Source of the DNA: Neisseriaceae bacterium
GTDB taxonomy: Bacteria > Pseudomonadota > Gammaproteobacteria > Burkholderiales > Neisseriaceae
Reading direction: 5' to 3'
Length of the DNA: 64,000 bases
NCBI GenBank assembly: GCA_017991555.1
Contig: JAGOQM010000012.1
Coordinates: 18,838 to 82,837 of the forward strand
In this document: positions 19,471 to 27,866 of the stretch, one piece after another
Layout: every line of letters starts with the position of its first letter
Position numbering within the stretch: the stretch's first letter is position 1
Position numbers and translations under genes: made by a program
Notes under the pieces: generated by a model
What the model was told of the DNA's origin: nothing
The model's database searches: none
What the model saw: the letters and a program-made list of their open reading frames with translations, nothing else

Positions 19471-21177
19471 TTAATGCATTAATTGCAAATGTTCAATCAC
19501 CGGGCCTAACACCAAGGCAGGCAAGTAGGTCAACGCCCCTACCAACACGATGACGCCGAGCAATAGGCACACAAACAGCGGCCCGTGGGTGGGTAAGGCA
19601 CCATCGGCGTGGGTGCGTTTTTTCTGTGCCAACCCACCGGCCACCGCCAATACCGCCACAATCACCCCAAAGCGCCCGAAAAACATGGCCACCGCCAAAG
19701 CATAGTTATAAAACGGCGTGTTTGCGCCCAAGCCCGCAAACGCGCTGCCGTTATTGTTGGCGGCCGAGGTAAAGGCATACAGAATTTGGCTAAAGCCATG
19801 CGCGCCAGGGTTGCTGACGCCGGCTTGACCCACATCGGTCACGGCGGCAATGGCGGTGCCCAACAACACCAAACAGGGCACGGTCAACAGCGCCACCGAC
19901 ACGGCCTTCATCTCCCGCGCCTCAATTTTCTTACCCAAATACTCGGGGCTACGGCCAATCATCAAACCGGCAATAAACACCGTCAAAATCACCAACAGCA
20001 ACATGCCATACAGGCCAGAGCCCACCCCACCAAACACGATTTCACCGGTTTGCATCAGCACCATCGGCACCAAACCGCTTAGCGGCATTAAAGCATCGTG
20101 CATATTGTTGACCGCGCCACAAGACGCGGCCGTGGTCACCGCCGTAAACAACGCCGAGGCCACGATGCCAAAGCGGGTTTCCTTGCCTTCCATATTGCCG
20201 CCCGCCTGCAAACCGGCCTGCCAACGGCTGTCGATGGCCGAACCAAAGAGCGGATTGGCCTGTTGTTCAAAGTAAAAAATCACCATCACCAGCAGCACAA
20301 ACAGCACCGTCATGGTGGCGTACAGCGCCAACCCTTGGCGGGCATCACCGACCATGCGCCCAAAGCAAAAGCACAAGGCCACAGGAATGAGCAAAATCAG
20401 GCTGATCTGCACAAAGTTGGTCAAGGCCGTTGGGTTGGCAAAGGGATGGGCCGAGTTGGCGTTAAAGAATCCGCCGCCGTTGGTGCCCAAGAGCTTAATC
20501 GCTTCTTGCGACGCATTGGGCCCCATCGGCAATACCTGCGCCATGCCGTCTAGACCCAAACTGGGCACGTAGTCGGCAAGGTTTTGAATCACGCCTTGGC
20601 TGACAAGAAACAGCGCCGCCACCAGGGCAATCGGCAATAGCACCCACACGCTGATGCGCACCATGTCGACCCAGAAGTTACCCACGCCTTGGCCTTCGTG
20701 GCTGCTGAGGCCGCGAATGAGGGCAAACACCACTGCAATCCCGGTCGCGGCCGACAAAAAGTTTTGCACCGCCAGGCCCAGCATCTGGGTTAAGTAGCTC
20801 ATGCTGGATTCACCGGCATAGCCCTGCCAGTTGGTGTTGGTGACAAAGCTGACGGCGGTGTTGACGGCCGAATCAAAGCTGGGGCTGCCAAAGCCTTCCG
20901 GGTTAAGGCCCAGATGCCCTTGCAGCAGCTGCAAGGCCAGCAGGCACAATAGCCCCAAAAGGTTAAACCACAGCAGCGCAAGGGCGTAGCGCTGCCAGCT
21001 CATGTTGTCTGTCATGTCGACCCCCATCACGGCATAGGCCTTACCGGCCCAAGCGTGCCAGCGTCGCCACACCGGTTCAGGGCCCGCCACCTTGGCCAAA
21101 TACAGGCCTAAGGGGTAACCCAAGAGCGTCAACACCGCCAGATAGGTGATTAATAATGCCCAAGCCTGAGTCATCAT
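19471..21177 (-). CDS. kdpA: Potassium-transporting ATPase potassium-binding subunit KdpA
   Basis: KdpA is the channel-like subunit that binds and conducts potassium. It is a highly hydrophobic protein of 568 residues with about ten membrane helices and selectivity-filter-type loops such as [12 protein letters not shown] and [16 protein letters not shown]. The start at 21177 (MMTQAWALL) is chosen because it lies one base after the kdpF stop and is preceded by GGAGG, which sits inside the kdpF end. A longer frame to 21255 simply reads through kdpF out of phase. The ATG at 21174 is an equal alternative. Confidence 0.96.
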   Translation of the reverse strand: MMTQAWALLITYLAVLTLLGYPLGLYLAKVAGPEPVWRRWHAWAGKAYAVMGVDMTDNMSWQRYALALLWFNLLGLLCLLALQLLQGHLGLNPEGFGSPSFDSAVNTAVSFVTNTNWQGYAGESSMSYLTQMLGLAVQNFLSAATGIAVVFALIRGLSSHEGQGVGNFWVDMVRISVWVLLPIALVAALFLVSQGVIQNLADYVPSLGLDGMAQVLPMGPNASQEAIKLLGTNGGGFFNANSAHPFANPTALTNFVQISLILLIPVALCFCFGRMVGDARQGLALYATMTVLFVLLVMVIFYFEQQANPLFGSAIDSRWQAGLQAGGNMEGKETRFGIVASALFTAVTTAASCGAVNNMHDALMPLSGLVPMVLMQTGEIVFGGVGSGLYGMLLLVILTVFIAGLMIGRSPEYLGKKIEAREMKAVSVALLTVPCLVLLGTAIAAVTDVGQAGVSNPGAHGFSQILYAFTSAANNNGSAFAGLGANTPFYNYALAVAMFFGRFGVIVAVLAVAGGLAQKKRTHADGALPTHGPLFVCLLLGVIVLVGALTYLPALVLGPVIEHLQLMH

Positions 21178-21178
21178 T

Positions 21179-21268
21179 TTAAAATGCCTCCGCGTTGAAT
21201 AAGGCGTACAGCAGGTACGCCAACAGGGCCACGACGCCAAACGCGAGGCATGCATAGAGGATGGTCAT
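21179..21268 (-). CDS. kdpF: Potassium-transporting ATPase small subunit KdpF
   Basis: A 29-residue single-span membrane peptide starting MTILYACLAF and ending YLLYALFNAEAF. E. coli KdpF is also 29 residues and ends in the same YAL-NAEAF pattern. KdpF stabilises the KdpABC complex. The ATG at 21266-21268 follows an AGGAAAG ribosome binding site, and the stop is one base before the kdpA start. The gene is too short for usual ORF thresholds and could be missed by automated annotation. It is the first gene of the operon. Confidence 0.92.
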   Translation of the reverse strand: MTILYACLAFGVVALLAYLLYALFNAEAF

Positions 21269-21295
21269 GAGTCTTTCCTAGAAATGATGTAGACA

Positions 21296-21370
21296 AGCTT
21301 CATCATAGGAAAAGCCGCATTAAAATGACGTAAAGACTGGGGGCTGGGGTGTAAAAATAGTGTAAAAATG
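21296..21370 (-). promoter_or_regulatory. kdp promoter region with KdpE-type operator
   Basis: On the plus strand, GTGTAAAAATAGTGTAAAAAT at 21349-21369 is a direct repeat of GTGTAAAAAT. Read on the minus strand it is ATTTTTACAC twice, followed by CCCAGCCC. This closely resembles the E. coli kdp operator as I remember it (TTTTTACACCCC-type). A TATGAT -10-like box lies on the minus strand at about 21302-21307. The site stands 80-100 bases upstream of kdpF, in the right place for KdpE-dependent activation. Confidence 0.72.
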
Positions 21371-21448
21371 AGGCGCATGGCCTGAGTTAAAAGCCATTGC
21401 ATTGAAGGCTGACCCTTTAAAGATCAGCTGTGGCTGTTGATCGCAAAG

Positions 21449-21976
21449 CATGGTTTTTTGTGTTATGTAAAACGTATTTCACTGGTGCCGATCCTCTGAC
21501 GGCGTCTCCTTTAGGTGAAGTACTGTCCCGTAGAGCCGCCGAAGTAGGTTCTATTGAGCCAGATGAAGCAGGCAAAAAGCTTGTGGCGATCGACCACGCT
21601 TTAATAGGAGATCGAGCACTATTCTGGTGTGCCTGCGCTGGCTCAATAGGTTCTGCTGAGGGCAGTCACGAAGTGACCGGGGATCAGGGTGGCGTTTTCT
21701 TTGCTTCGTTTCTTTTGGCCATTCAAAAGAAATGACGGCGCCCTCGGCGAAACAAAACACTCAAATTTAAGCAATGCCTATCTAAAGAGAGCACTGCAAA
21801 ACCACTCATGCTTCGGCCATGCCGCTATTGATCCGTCGTTGGGTTTCGCCCTGTAGGGCGACAGACTTTCTTTTGCGTGGCCAAAAGAAAGTATGCAAAG
21901 AAAAGACCACCCGACAATCCGCCCTAGCGGGTGCCCTCGCTGGAACCCATCGGGCCGGCGCTAGCAAGAGTGCTCT
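21449..21976. repeat. Large palindromic repeat, copy A (right end lost)
   Basis: It begins CATGGTTTTTTGTG and continues with the shared linker CTGACGGCGTCTCCTTTAGG and the type-1 arm from AGCCGCCGAAGTAGG onward. It then carries the inner palindromic core (TTTCTTTTGGCC region) and part of the opposite arm. It matches copy C (58636-59312) closely up to GAGTGCTCT at 21976, then stops. The last ~150 bases present in copy C are missing, and an MFS gene remnant follows directly. Open frames inside it, such as the one from 21819, are not considered genes. Confidence 0.88.
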
Positions 21977-21977
21977 C

Positions 21978-22349
21978 ACGGTGGCGACGGTGGCCACGGC
22001 GGTGTTTGCGTTTAGTCTGATCTGGCTCTGGCTGCCGCTGCCCAGCCCAGTTCGAGCCTATGGTTTTATGCTGCTGTTTATGGGCGCCACCTATGGCCGC
22101 ATGGTCGCCGCCACCGTTCTGGCCGCCGCCATCCCCAGCGCTGCCCACCGCGGTGGCTTTAGCGTGTTGCAAACCGCTTTGGGCCATCTGTCGGCCAGTG
22201 CAGCCTTTGCCCTACCGGCCTGGTGGCTGATGCATCAAGACCTAAACCCCGACGCCCTCAAACCACTGTTTTGGTTCGTCGGGGGCAGCGCCTGGTTGTT
22301 GTGCCCCTATTTACAGCGGCTTAGCCGCCTTACAAGACAAAAGCCCTAG
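21978..22349 (+). pseudogene. 3' remnant of an MFS transporter gene
   Basis: The frame continues out of repeat copy A and ends at TAG 22347-22349. The 123 residues include three to four hydrophobic segments and the stretch YGRMVAATVLAAAIPSAAHR, then GGFSVLQTALGHLSASAAF. This looks like the last four helices of a DHA1-type MFS efflux transporter, where SGRMVPA and PRRRGSFMS-type motifs sit at this place. The N-terminal two thirds are absent, and the break coincides with the end of repeat homology, so the gene was probably cut by the repeat or by a deletion at its edge. The MFS call is by pattern memory. Confidence 0.6.
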
Positions 22350-22365
22350 ACGACTAGGGCTTTGA
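22339..22365. terminator. Hairpin terminator between MFS remnant and efeB
   Basis: AAAGCCCTAG and CTAGGGCTTT form a near-perfect stem, with T-rich sequence on the minus-strand side. It lies 20 bases beyond the efeB stop. Confidence 0.7.
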
Positions 22366-22385
22366 AGATGAATGCTGATGATGTT

Positions 22386-23666
22386 TTAAGCCGCCTCGAA
22401 CAACGCCTGGCCTAAGTAACGGTCATCGGTGATGCCTGGCAGGGCAAAATAATAGCCGCCGCCAAACGGCTTGATGTACTCCTCTAAGGGTTCACCGTCT
22501 AAGCGCTTTTGGGTGCTGACAAAGCCGGCGTTTAGGTCCTGTTGGAAACACACAAAAATCAGGCCCATGTCGAGCTGGCTAGACTTGGTTAAGCCTAAAG
22601 AATAGCTATAGCTACGGCGGCGTAGCTTGGCTGTGTAGCGATGCGGATCGCGCGGTTCGGCTCGACGCATGTGGGAATCGTAAGGCGTCACCTTACCTTC
22701 TGGGTCCTGATCAAAGGCTGGGTCATCAAATTCGGCCTTTTGCCCTAGGGCTGCACCGCTGGCCTTTTGCCGACCAAAATCAATTTCTTGTTCGCCCAAA
22801 GGGGTTCGATCCCAAAATTCAAGAAAAAAGCGAATCAGGCGCACCACGTGATAGCTGCCGCCTACGGCCCAAGCCGGCTCGCCCGAATTCTGATTCACCC
22901 ACACCAGCTCGTCCATGAGCTTGTTGTCGGTGCCGGGCGCATTACCGGTGCCATCTTTAAACCCAAACAGGTTAATCGGCGTGTGGCCGTTGCGCACGTC
23001 GCGCGCTGGCAAAAAGCCATCCATTTTCCACTGGGCCACTAGGCGGCCCGAAAAGGTTTTGACGAGGTCGCGCACGGCATAAATCACCGTTTCACGGCTG
23101 TTGGCGCACAGCTGCAACAGTAAATCGCCATCGCACCAGCTGGCATCTAAAGCGTCGTTGGGAAAAGACGGCATCTCAATCAGCTGCTTGGGCCTGTGAG
23201 CGGCAAGGCCATAGCGCTCGTCAAAAAAAGACGCCCCCACAGAAGCAGTGATGCTGAGGCCATCTGGGTGAATGTACTCGCCCAAAATACCAGATTCTGG
23301 CGGTGGATAACGGCCATCACGCGTAGGGGCTTCACCCCCTTGGGTTAAAAAAGCAATCCTGTCGCTCAGTTTATGAAACAGCTCGGCCACGGCGGCCTTG
23401 CCTTTGGCCACCACGGTAAAGGCGATGAAAATCGCTTCTTGCTGTTCTGGGTCAACAATGCCGGACTGATGCTCGCCTTTAAAGGGCAGGCTGCCTACCG
23501 TTGGGTCTGCGGCCGAGGCTGGCTTGGCGTCATTCTGCCTATTGAACCAGCCATAGCCCCCGACCGCCCCCACCACCAAGCCGCCACCGGCCAGCCCTAG
23601 CCCTTTTAAGGCCTGACGGCGAGAGGGGTTGGCCAATTCGGTCGACGCTTTTTTTTGCTCTGACAT
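22386..23666 (-). CDS. efeB: Dye-decolourising (DyP) peroxidase EfeB
   Basis: EfeB is the heme peroxidase of the EfeUOB ferrous-iron uptake system, exported folded by the Tat pathway. The N-terminus has a twin-arginine signal, SRRQALKGLGLAGGGLVVGA. The DyP active-site motif appears as NLFGFKDGTGN. Length is 426 residues, matching E. coli EfeB (423). An AAAGGA ribosome binding site precedes the ATG. It is the last gene of the operon, 11 bases after efeO. Confidence 0.95.
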   Translation of the reverse strand: MSEQKKASTELANPSRRQALKGLGLAGGGLVVGAVGGYGWFNRQNDAKPASAADPTVGSLPFKGEHQSGIVDPEQQEAIFIAFTVVAKGKAAVAELFHKLSDRIAFLTQGGEAPTRDGRYPPPESGILGEYIHPDGLSITASVGASFFDERYGLAAHRPKQLIEMPSFPNDALDASWCDGDLLLQLCANSRETVIYAVRDLVKTFSGRLVAQWKMDGFLPARDVRNGHTPINLFGFKDGTGNAPGTDNKLMDELVWVNQNSGEPAWAVGGSYHVVRLIRFFLEFWDRTPLGEQEIDFGRQKASGAALGQKAEFDDPAFDQDPEGKVTPYDSHMRRAEPRDPHRYTAKLRRRSYSYSLGLTKSSQLDMGLIFVCFQQDLNAGFVSTQKRLDGEPLEEYIKPFGGGYYFALPGITDDRYLGQALFEAA

Positions 23667-23677
23667 CTTCGCTTCCT

Positions 23678-24811
23678 TTAATTCAAACCCAAAGCTTCTG
23701 GCAGCTGGGCCAAGCGTGCTTCTTGTTCGGTTAACTGCTGTTTCAGCATGGCTTGATCAGCCGCACTCAACGGCGCTGGTGCGGCATACGGCTGCAACAG
23801 CGTCAACGTGTCTTCATACGCCGTTTTAAATGCCTGCGCCAACTCTGGATGCGCCTTGGCCAGCATCGGCGCCACCAGACGATAAATGCGGTATGAGCCG
23901 GCCACGTTGGCCTGTATCCCCGCCACATCGGTTTTGGCATAGCGGCTTTTCTGGCCCGTTAGCTTGTGCTCGGCTTCGCGCAATAGCGCGGCCGCATATT
24001 GAATCATTTGATCGGCCGGCACCGACAGCGCCGCCACTTCTTGTTGCAAGGCCTCAACGTTGGTCACCAACTGCGCCGCCACCGGCGCTAAGCCCACCGT
24101 GCTTTGGTCGCTAAAGAGGCCTTTTTCGAGCTTGTGTAAGCCGCTGAATTTAGGGTCTTCAGCCTTGTTGGCAAACAGGCTCTCATCGGCGGCAATCGCC
24201 ATGTCTAAGGTTGAAAACTGCTTCACGACCGGTGCCACAGTGTCGTAATGCGCTAAGGTCGGCGCATACAGGGCCTGAGCGGCTTTGACATCGTTGGCAT
24301 TAATCGCATCGGCCAAGGCTTTGGCGCCTTGCAACAGCGCCCCCACTTGGGTGCTGACGTACACTTTGTATTCAGCCACCGCGCCGACGAGCTCTACCGG
24401 CGTTGGCTTACGGGTTTGTTCACCGCCCGGAGCCGCTTCAACGATCAGCTTGCCACGGGGATTAGACAATAGGCCGCAGGCCATTTCATAGGTGTCCGGA
24501 TCCAAGGTGGTGGTTAATTTTTGGGTGAATCCTGGGGGAATGTTCTCCCGCTCATCAATGATGCGCACGCCTTTTAAGATTTCCCACTCAACCGCTCGGT
24601 TGCTTTGGTTATTGATTAAAAAGCGCGTTTTACCCGATTTAATGGTTAACACCATAGGGTCGCACTCATGCGCCAAGATGGTGATTTTGACCTCTTGAAC
24701 GTCTTCGCTGGCGTCCCCCTTGTCTTGGCCACCACAGGCGGCCACCATCAACAACGGCGCCAGCAGCGCGCCGCGCCACCCAACAGAATCCCATAACGCA
24801 GCACTCATCAT
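23678..24811 (-). CDS. efeO: Iron uptake lipoprotein EfeO (cupredoxin plus M75 domains)
   Basis: EfeO binds iron in the periplasm and hands it to EfeU. The 377-residue product has a lipoprotein-like signal (LLMVAACGG; Cys near 26), an N-terminal cupredoxin domain (KITILAHECDPMVLTIKSGKTRF split by HECDPM, and later EMACGLL), and a C-terminal M75 peptidase-like domain with the H-x-x-E signature in GLHKLEKGLF. This is the full EfeO architecture, although lipidation is unusual compared with E. coli EfeO, which has a cleaved signal. Two adjacent ATG codons serve as possible starts. It lies between the M75-only paralogue and efeB. Confidence 0.93.
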   Translation of the reverse strand: MMSAALWDSVGWRGALLAPLLMVAACGGQDKGDASEDVQEVKITILAHECDPMVLTIKSGKTRFLINNQSNRAVEWEILKGVRIIDERENIPPGFTQKLTTTLDPDTYEMACGLLSNPRGKLIVEAAPGGEQTRKPTPVELVGAVAEYKVYVSTQVGALLQGAKALADAINANDVKAAQALYAPTLAHYDTVAPVVKQFSTLDMAIAADESLFANKAEDPKFSGLHKLEKGLFSDQSTVGLAPVAAQLVTNVEALQQEVAALSVPADQMIQYAAALLREAEHKLTGQKSRYAKTDVAGIQANVAGSYRIYRLVAPMLAKAHPELAQAFKTAYEDTLTLLQPYAAPAPLSAADQAMLKQQLTEQEARLAQLPEALGLN

Positions 24812-24864
24812 TCATTCCTATCTCAGGTCAAAATCATCGTTTTAAAAGCGGCTCAAGCCAAAAC

Positions 24865-25764
24865 TTAGTTATCCAAGCCCAAGGTGCCGCGTAAGGTGGC
24901 CAACTCTTCGGCCAAGGCAGCAATTTGTGACTTCATCAACGCCTTATCTTGCTCGGTCACGGCCTCATACGATTGGAAGCCCGCGCCATCGGTGGTGCGG
25001 TACTGATTCAACGTGGTTTCGGCTTCGGCAAAGCCGGTTTCTAACTTAGTAAACAGTTCTGGATTGGCTTTTTGAATCAGCGGTTTCAATAAGGCCACAA
25101 TCTTCATTGAGCCTTCTAAGTTGCCGCTAAAATCCCATAGGTCGGTACGACTGTAGCGGTCTTCTTCACCGGTGATTTTGGTCATGGCGATTTCTTCCAT
25201 CAGGTCAGCCGCGCCCTGAACCATTTTCACCACCGGAATTTGTTCTTCCTGCAAGCGGCTCTGTAGTTCTAAAACATTGCTCATCAAGCCATCAGCATAA
25301 CCTTCGGCGCCTTCGGTGGTATGGCCTTCAAACAAGATCTTCTCTAAACGATGGAACCCCACAAACTCAGGGTCTTCGGCACCCAGTTTGAAATCGTCTT
25401 CACGCGCGTCAATGATGGGGTCTAGGTCGCCAAACATTTCGGCGGCGGGCTCAATGCGTTCGTAATGCAGGCGGGCAGGCGCATAAAGCGCTTGGGCTTC
25501 CTCTAGGTTGCCCGCCTTAATGGCGTCGGTGAAGGCCTTGGTTTTCAGCACAAATTCATCCACCTCAGCCAACACATACAATTTATATTGGCTCACCGGC
25601 TCAACAAAATCTTCAGCGCTGGGGGTGGCTTGTTCCGCCGTCGTGGCGTCGGTGCTGGCCACTGTGGCCTCTTCGGTCTTTTCACTTTGGCCGCATGCAG
25701 ATAAGGCAAACACGCTGGCAATGGCGCCAGCCAAAACGGCTTTACGTACGGATCGTTTCAACAT
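24865..25764 (-). CDS. EfeO/EfeM-like M75-domain iron-binding lipoprotein
   Basis: The 299-residue product has a lipobox (FALSAC; Cys near 24) and a Ser/Thr/Glu-rich linker, then a single M75 domain with FHRLEKILF carrying the H-x-x-E motif. It lacks the cupredoxin domain seen in the neighbouring EfeO, so it corresponds to the shorter EfeM type. Both genes share the domain plan SQYKLYVLAEVDEF and YKVYVSTQVGALL, so they are paralogues. It follows efeU by 17 bases behind an AGGAG site. A role in periplasmic iron delivery to EfeU is inferred. Confidence 0.9.
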   Translation of the reverse strand: MLKRSVRKAVLAGAIASVFALSACGQSEKTEEATVASTDATTAEQATPSAEDFVEPVSQYKLYVLAEVDEFVLKTKAFTDAIKAGNLEEAQALYAPARLHYERIEPAAEMFGDLDPIIDAREDDFKLGAEDPEFVGFHRLEKILFEGHTTEGAEGYADGLMSNVLELQSRLQEEQIPVVKMVQGAADLMEEIAMTKITGEEDRYSRTDLWDFSGNLEGSMKIVALLKPLIQKANPELFTKLETGFAEAETTLNQYRTTDGAGFQSYEAVTEQDKALMKSQIAALAEELATLRGTLGLDN

Positions 25765-25781
25765 TTCTAAACTCCTGTGTA

Positions 25782-26606
25782 TTAAACAGCCTGCTTGTTA
25801 GCGGGCCAAAAGAAAAAAACCAAAGCGGGGATTAAATAAGCAAAGTAGACCACCAGCTCACCCACCGTCGGGTGGTCGTTGTAGCCAAACAGGCCCATCA
25901 ATACCGAACCCAACACCGTGTGGGTCGACATGAAGCCGTCAGACGCATCAAACACGATGGTTTGTAGCCCATTCCAGACGCCGGCCTCATGAAACGACTT
26001 CAAGGCACTGGCCAACAGGCCAGCGGCCACAAACAGAATCAACAGGCCGGTGTATTTAAAGAAACGACGCAGGTCCAAGCGGACGCTGCCTTTATAAATG
26101 GCCACGCCCAATAAGATGGCCACAGCCACGCCTAAAATCGCGCCCATTAAGGCCGCCCCATGGCGACCATCCTGTTCGAAAAAGCTGAATAAAAAGAAGA
26201 GGGATTCCAGGCCTTCACGCGCCAGCGCAAAAAAGGCCATGCCAACCAGCATTAAGCCCTGCCCTTTACTTTGGTTCAGGGCGCTGTCGATGCTGGCAGA
26301 CAGCGCGTTTTTTAATGAGCGTGCAGCCTGACGCATCCAGAAGATCATGTAGGTCAACACCCCCACGGCCACCAGCGCCACGACGCCTTCAAACAGCTCT
26401 TGGCTGCGCTGCGGCATTTCGCCCACGGTGACAAACAGCCACACGCCCGCCCCGATGCACAGGGCAACGGCAACCGCCACGCCCAGCCACACATACCTCA
26501 TCCACTGTTGATTGCCGGTGCGGGTTAAGTAGCTGGCGATGATGCTGATGATGAGCGAGGCCTCTAAACCTTCACGCAGCATGATCAAAAAGGTGGCTAA
26601 AAACAT
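25782..26606 (-). CDS. efeU: Iron permease EfeU (FTR1 family)
   Basis: EfeU is the inner-membrane iron permease, related to yeast Ftr1. It has about seven membrane helices and two R-E-x-x-E iron-binding motifs: REGLEAS at residues 11-17 and REGLESLFF near residue 130. Length is 274 residues, as in E. coli EfeU (276). It is the first gene of the operon efeU-efeM-efeO-efeB. A Fur-box-like sequence lies just upstream, so iron-repressed expression is likely. Confidence 0.95.
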   Translation of the reverse strand: MFLATFLIMLREGLEASLIISIIASYLTRTGNQQWMRYVWLGVAVAVALCIGAGVWLFVTVGEMPQRSQELFEGVVALVAVGVLTYMIFWMRQAARSLKNALSASIDSALNQSKGQGLMLVGMAFFALAREGLESLFFLFSFFEQDGRHGAALMGAILGVAVAILLGVAIYKGSVRLDLRRFFKYTGLLILFVAAGLLASALKSFHEAGVWNGLQTIVFDASDGFMSTHTVLGSVLMGLFGYNDHPTVGELVVYFAYLIPALVFFFWPANKQAV

Positions 26607-26629
26607 GATGGCGACTCACACACATAAAA

Positions 26630-26650
26630 TTTAATGATAATGATTACCAA
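26630..26650 (-). promoter_or_regulatory. Fur-box-like operator upstream of efeU
   Basis: The segment TTAATGATAATGATTACCAA at 26631-26650 contains overlapping GATAAT/ATGATT hexamers and is similar to the Fur consensus GATAATGATAATCATTATC. It lies 25 bases upstream of efeU, where Fur binding would block transcription in iron-rich cells. The match was judged by eye. Confidence 0.75.
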
Positions 26651-26769
26651 TAAGCTTCGCAATCACTTTTAAATATTTTTTTGATGTTCATCAGCCATCT
26701 ATCAATAAAGGGCCAACAAACATGGTCACCAAATCCAGCCCGACCGCCGACAAAGCTGACGCTGAACGC

Positions 26770-26797
26770 AAAAAAAAGCCGCTGCACACGCAGCGGC
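26770..26797 (-). terminator. Rho-independent terminator of ghrA
   Basis: On the minus strand GCCGCTGC and GCAGCGGC form a stem followed by eight T. It lies 20 bases after the ghrA stop. Confidence 0.88.
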
Positions 26798-26816
26798 CCC
26801 TCAGTCCTAATTTAGC

Positions 26817-27758
26817 TTAATAGCCTCGAGCACGATCCACCACGCCCGATGGCCTTTGTCCGGCTTCTAACGCCCGAATATTGGCGGCAATGGCATCCAT
26901 CGCTTGCTCTGGTAACGTCATGGCGGCCGTGTGCGGCGTCATGCTCACGCGCGAATGCTGCCAAAAAGCGTGGTTAGGCGCCAAGGGCTCTTCTGCAAAG
27001 ACGTCTAATGCCGCCCCCGCCACCTGCCCCGATGCCAAGGCGGCCAATAGGTCGGCCTCAACCAAGTGCGCGCCCCGAGCCAGATTCACCACATAGGCCC
27101 CAGGGTTCAGCTGCGCCAATAGCGCCGCGTTAATCACGCCCACCGTGGCGGGCGTGTTGGGCAATAGGTTAATCACCATCTGGGTGCCGTGCAAGAAAGC
27201 ACTCAGGCCCTCGTCACCAGCAAAGCTGGTCACGCCTGCAAAGTCTTTAACCGAGCGGCTCCAACAGCGAACGGGAAAACCTTGGACCACCAGCGCCTTT
27301 GCCACCGCAGTACCCAATACGCCGGCGCCCATCACCCCAATCACAAAGTCAGCCTGTACCCGCGCCGGCAGTGGTTGCCACACGCCTCGTTGCTGTAGGC
27401 GCTGATAGTCGTCCAAGCGCCTAAAATAGCGTAGCGCAGTGGCCAAGGCATACTCCTGCATTTGCTGCGCCATGCCGTTGTCTTCCAAACGCACAATGGG
27501 CACGCCTTCAGGCAAGGCACCCGGCTGCTGCTGCGCCTGTCTCAAAATGGCGTCAACGCCCGCGCCCAACACCATGATGCCTTTCAGCTCGGTTCGGTGC
27601 GCCAACATCTCATAGGGCGGCGCCCACACCATGGCGTAATCGGCAGCACCCTGATCACCGGGCTGCCACACCCGAATGCTGGCTTCAGGCAAACGCGCCT
27701 GCATGCCTGCTAACCACGCCTCAGCAGCGGCCCCCTGTTGGTAAAACATGATTTTCAT
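26817..27758 (-). CDS. ghrA: Glyoxylate/hydroxypyruvate reductase A
   Basis: This NAD(P)H-dependent D-2-hydroxyacid dehydrogenase reduces glyoxylate to glycolate and hydroxypyruvate to glycerate. The Rossmann motif is GVMGAGVLGTAVA. Catalytic Arg, Glu and His are seen in NLARGAHLVE, DVFAEEPLAPNHAFW and MTPHTAA. Length is 313 residues from the ATG at 27758, which has AAGGGG in front, and this matches E. coli GhrA (312). The 19-residue extension to 27815 is not family-like. It lies downstream of the antiporter on the same strand, 108 bases away, so it may have its own promoter. Confidence 0.92.
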   Translation of the reverse strand: MKIMFYQQGAAAEAWLAGMQARLPEASIRVWQPGDQGAADYAMVWAPPYEMLAHRTELKGIMVLGAGVDAILRQAQQQPGALPEGVPIVRLEDNGMAQQMQEYALATALRYFRRLDDYQRLQQRGVWQPLPARVQADFVIGVMGAGVLGTAVAKALVVQGFPVRCWSRSVKDFAGVTSFAGDEGLSAFLHGTQMVINLLPNTPATVGVINAALLAQLNPGAYVVNLARGAHLVEADLLAALASGQVAGAALDVFAEEPLAPNHAFWQHSRVSMTPHTAAMTLPEQAMDAIAANIRALEAGQRPSGVVDRARGY

Positions 27759-27866
27759 CGAAACCCCTTCTTGTCTCTGTGTGTGCCCCACCCTATCATA
27801 AAAACGCCGCGCCAACGACTGTGATCATCGTGGGTGCGGCGGCCAAGGTCGTAGGCACAATGCGGA

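Noticed and set aside
21819..21977. Open frame running from repeat copy A into the MFS remnant
   Set aside because: The first part is the repeat, found also in copy C without the MFS sequence (59004-59288). It is a chance frame through intergenic repeat DNA, so a fused protein was not called.
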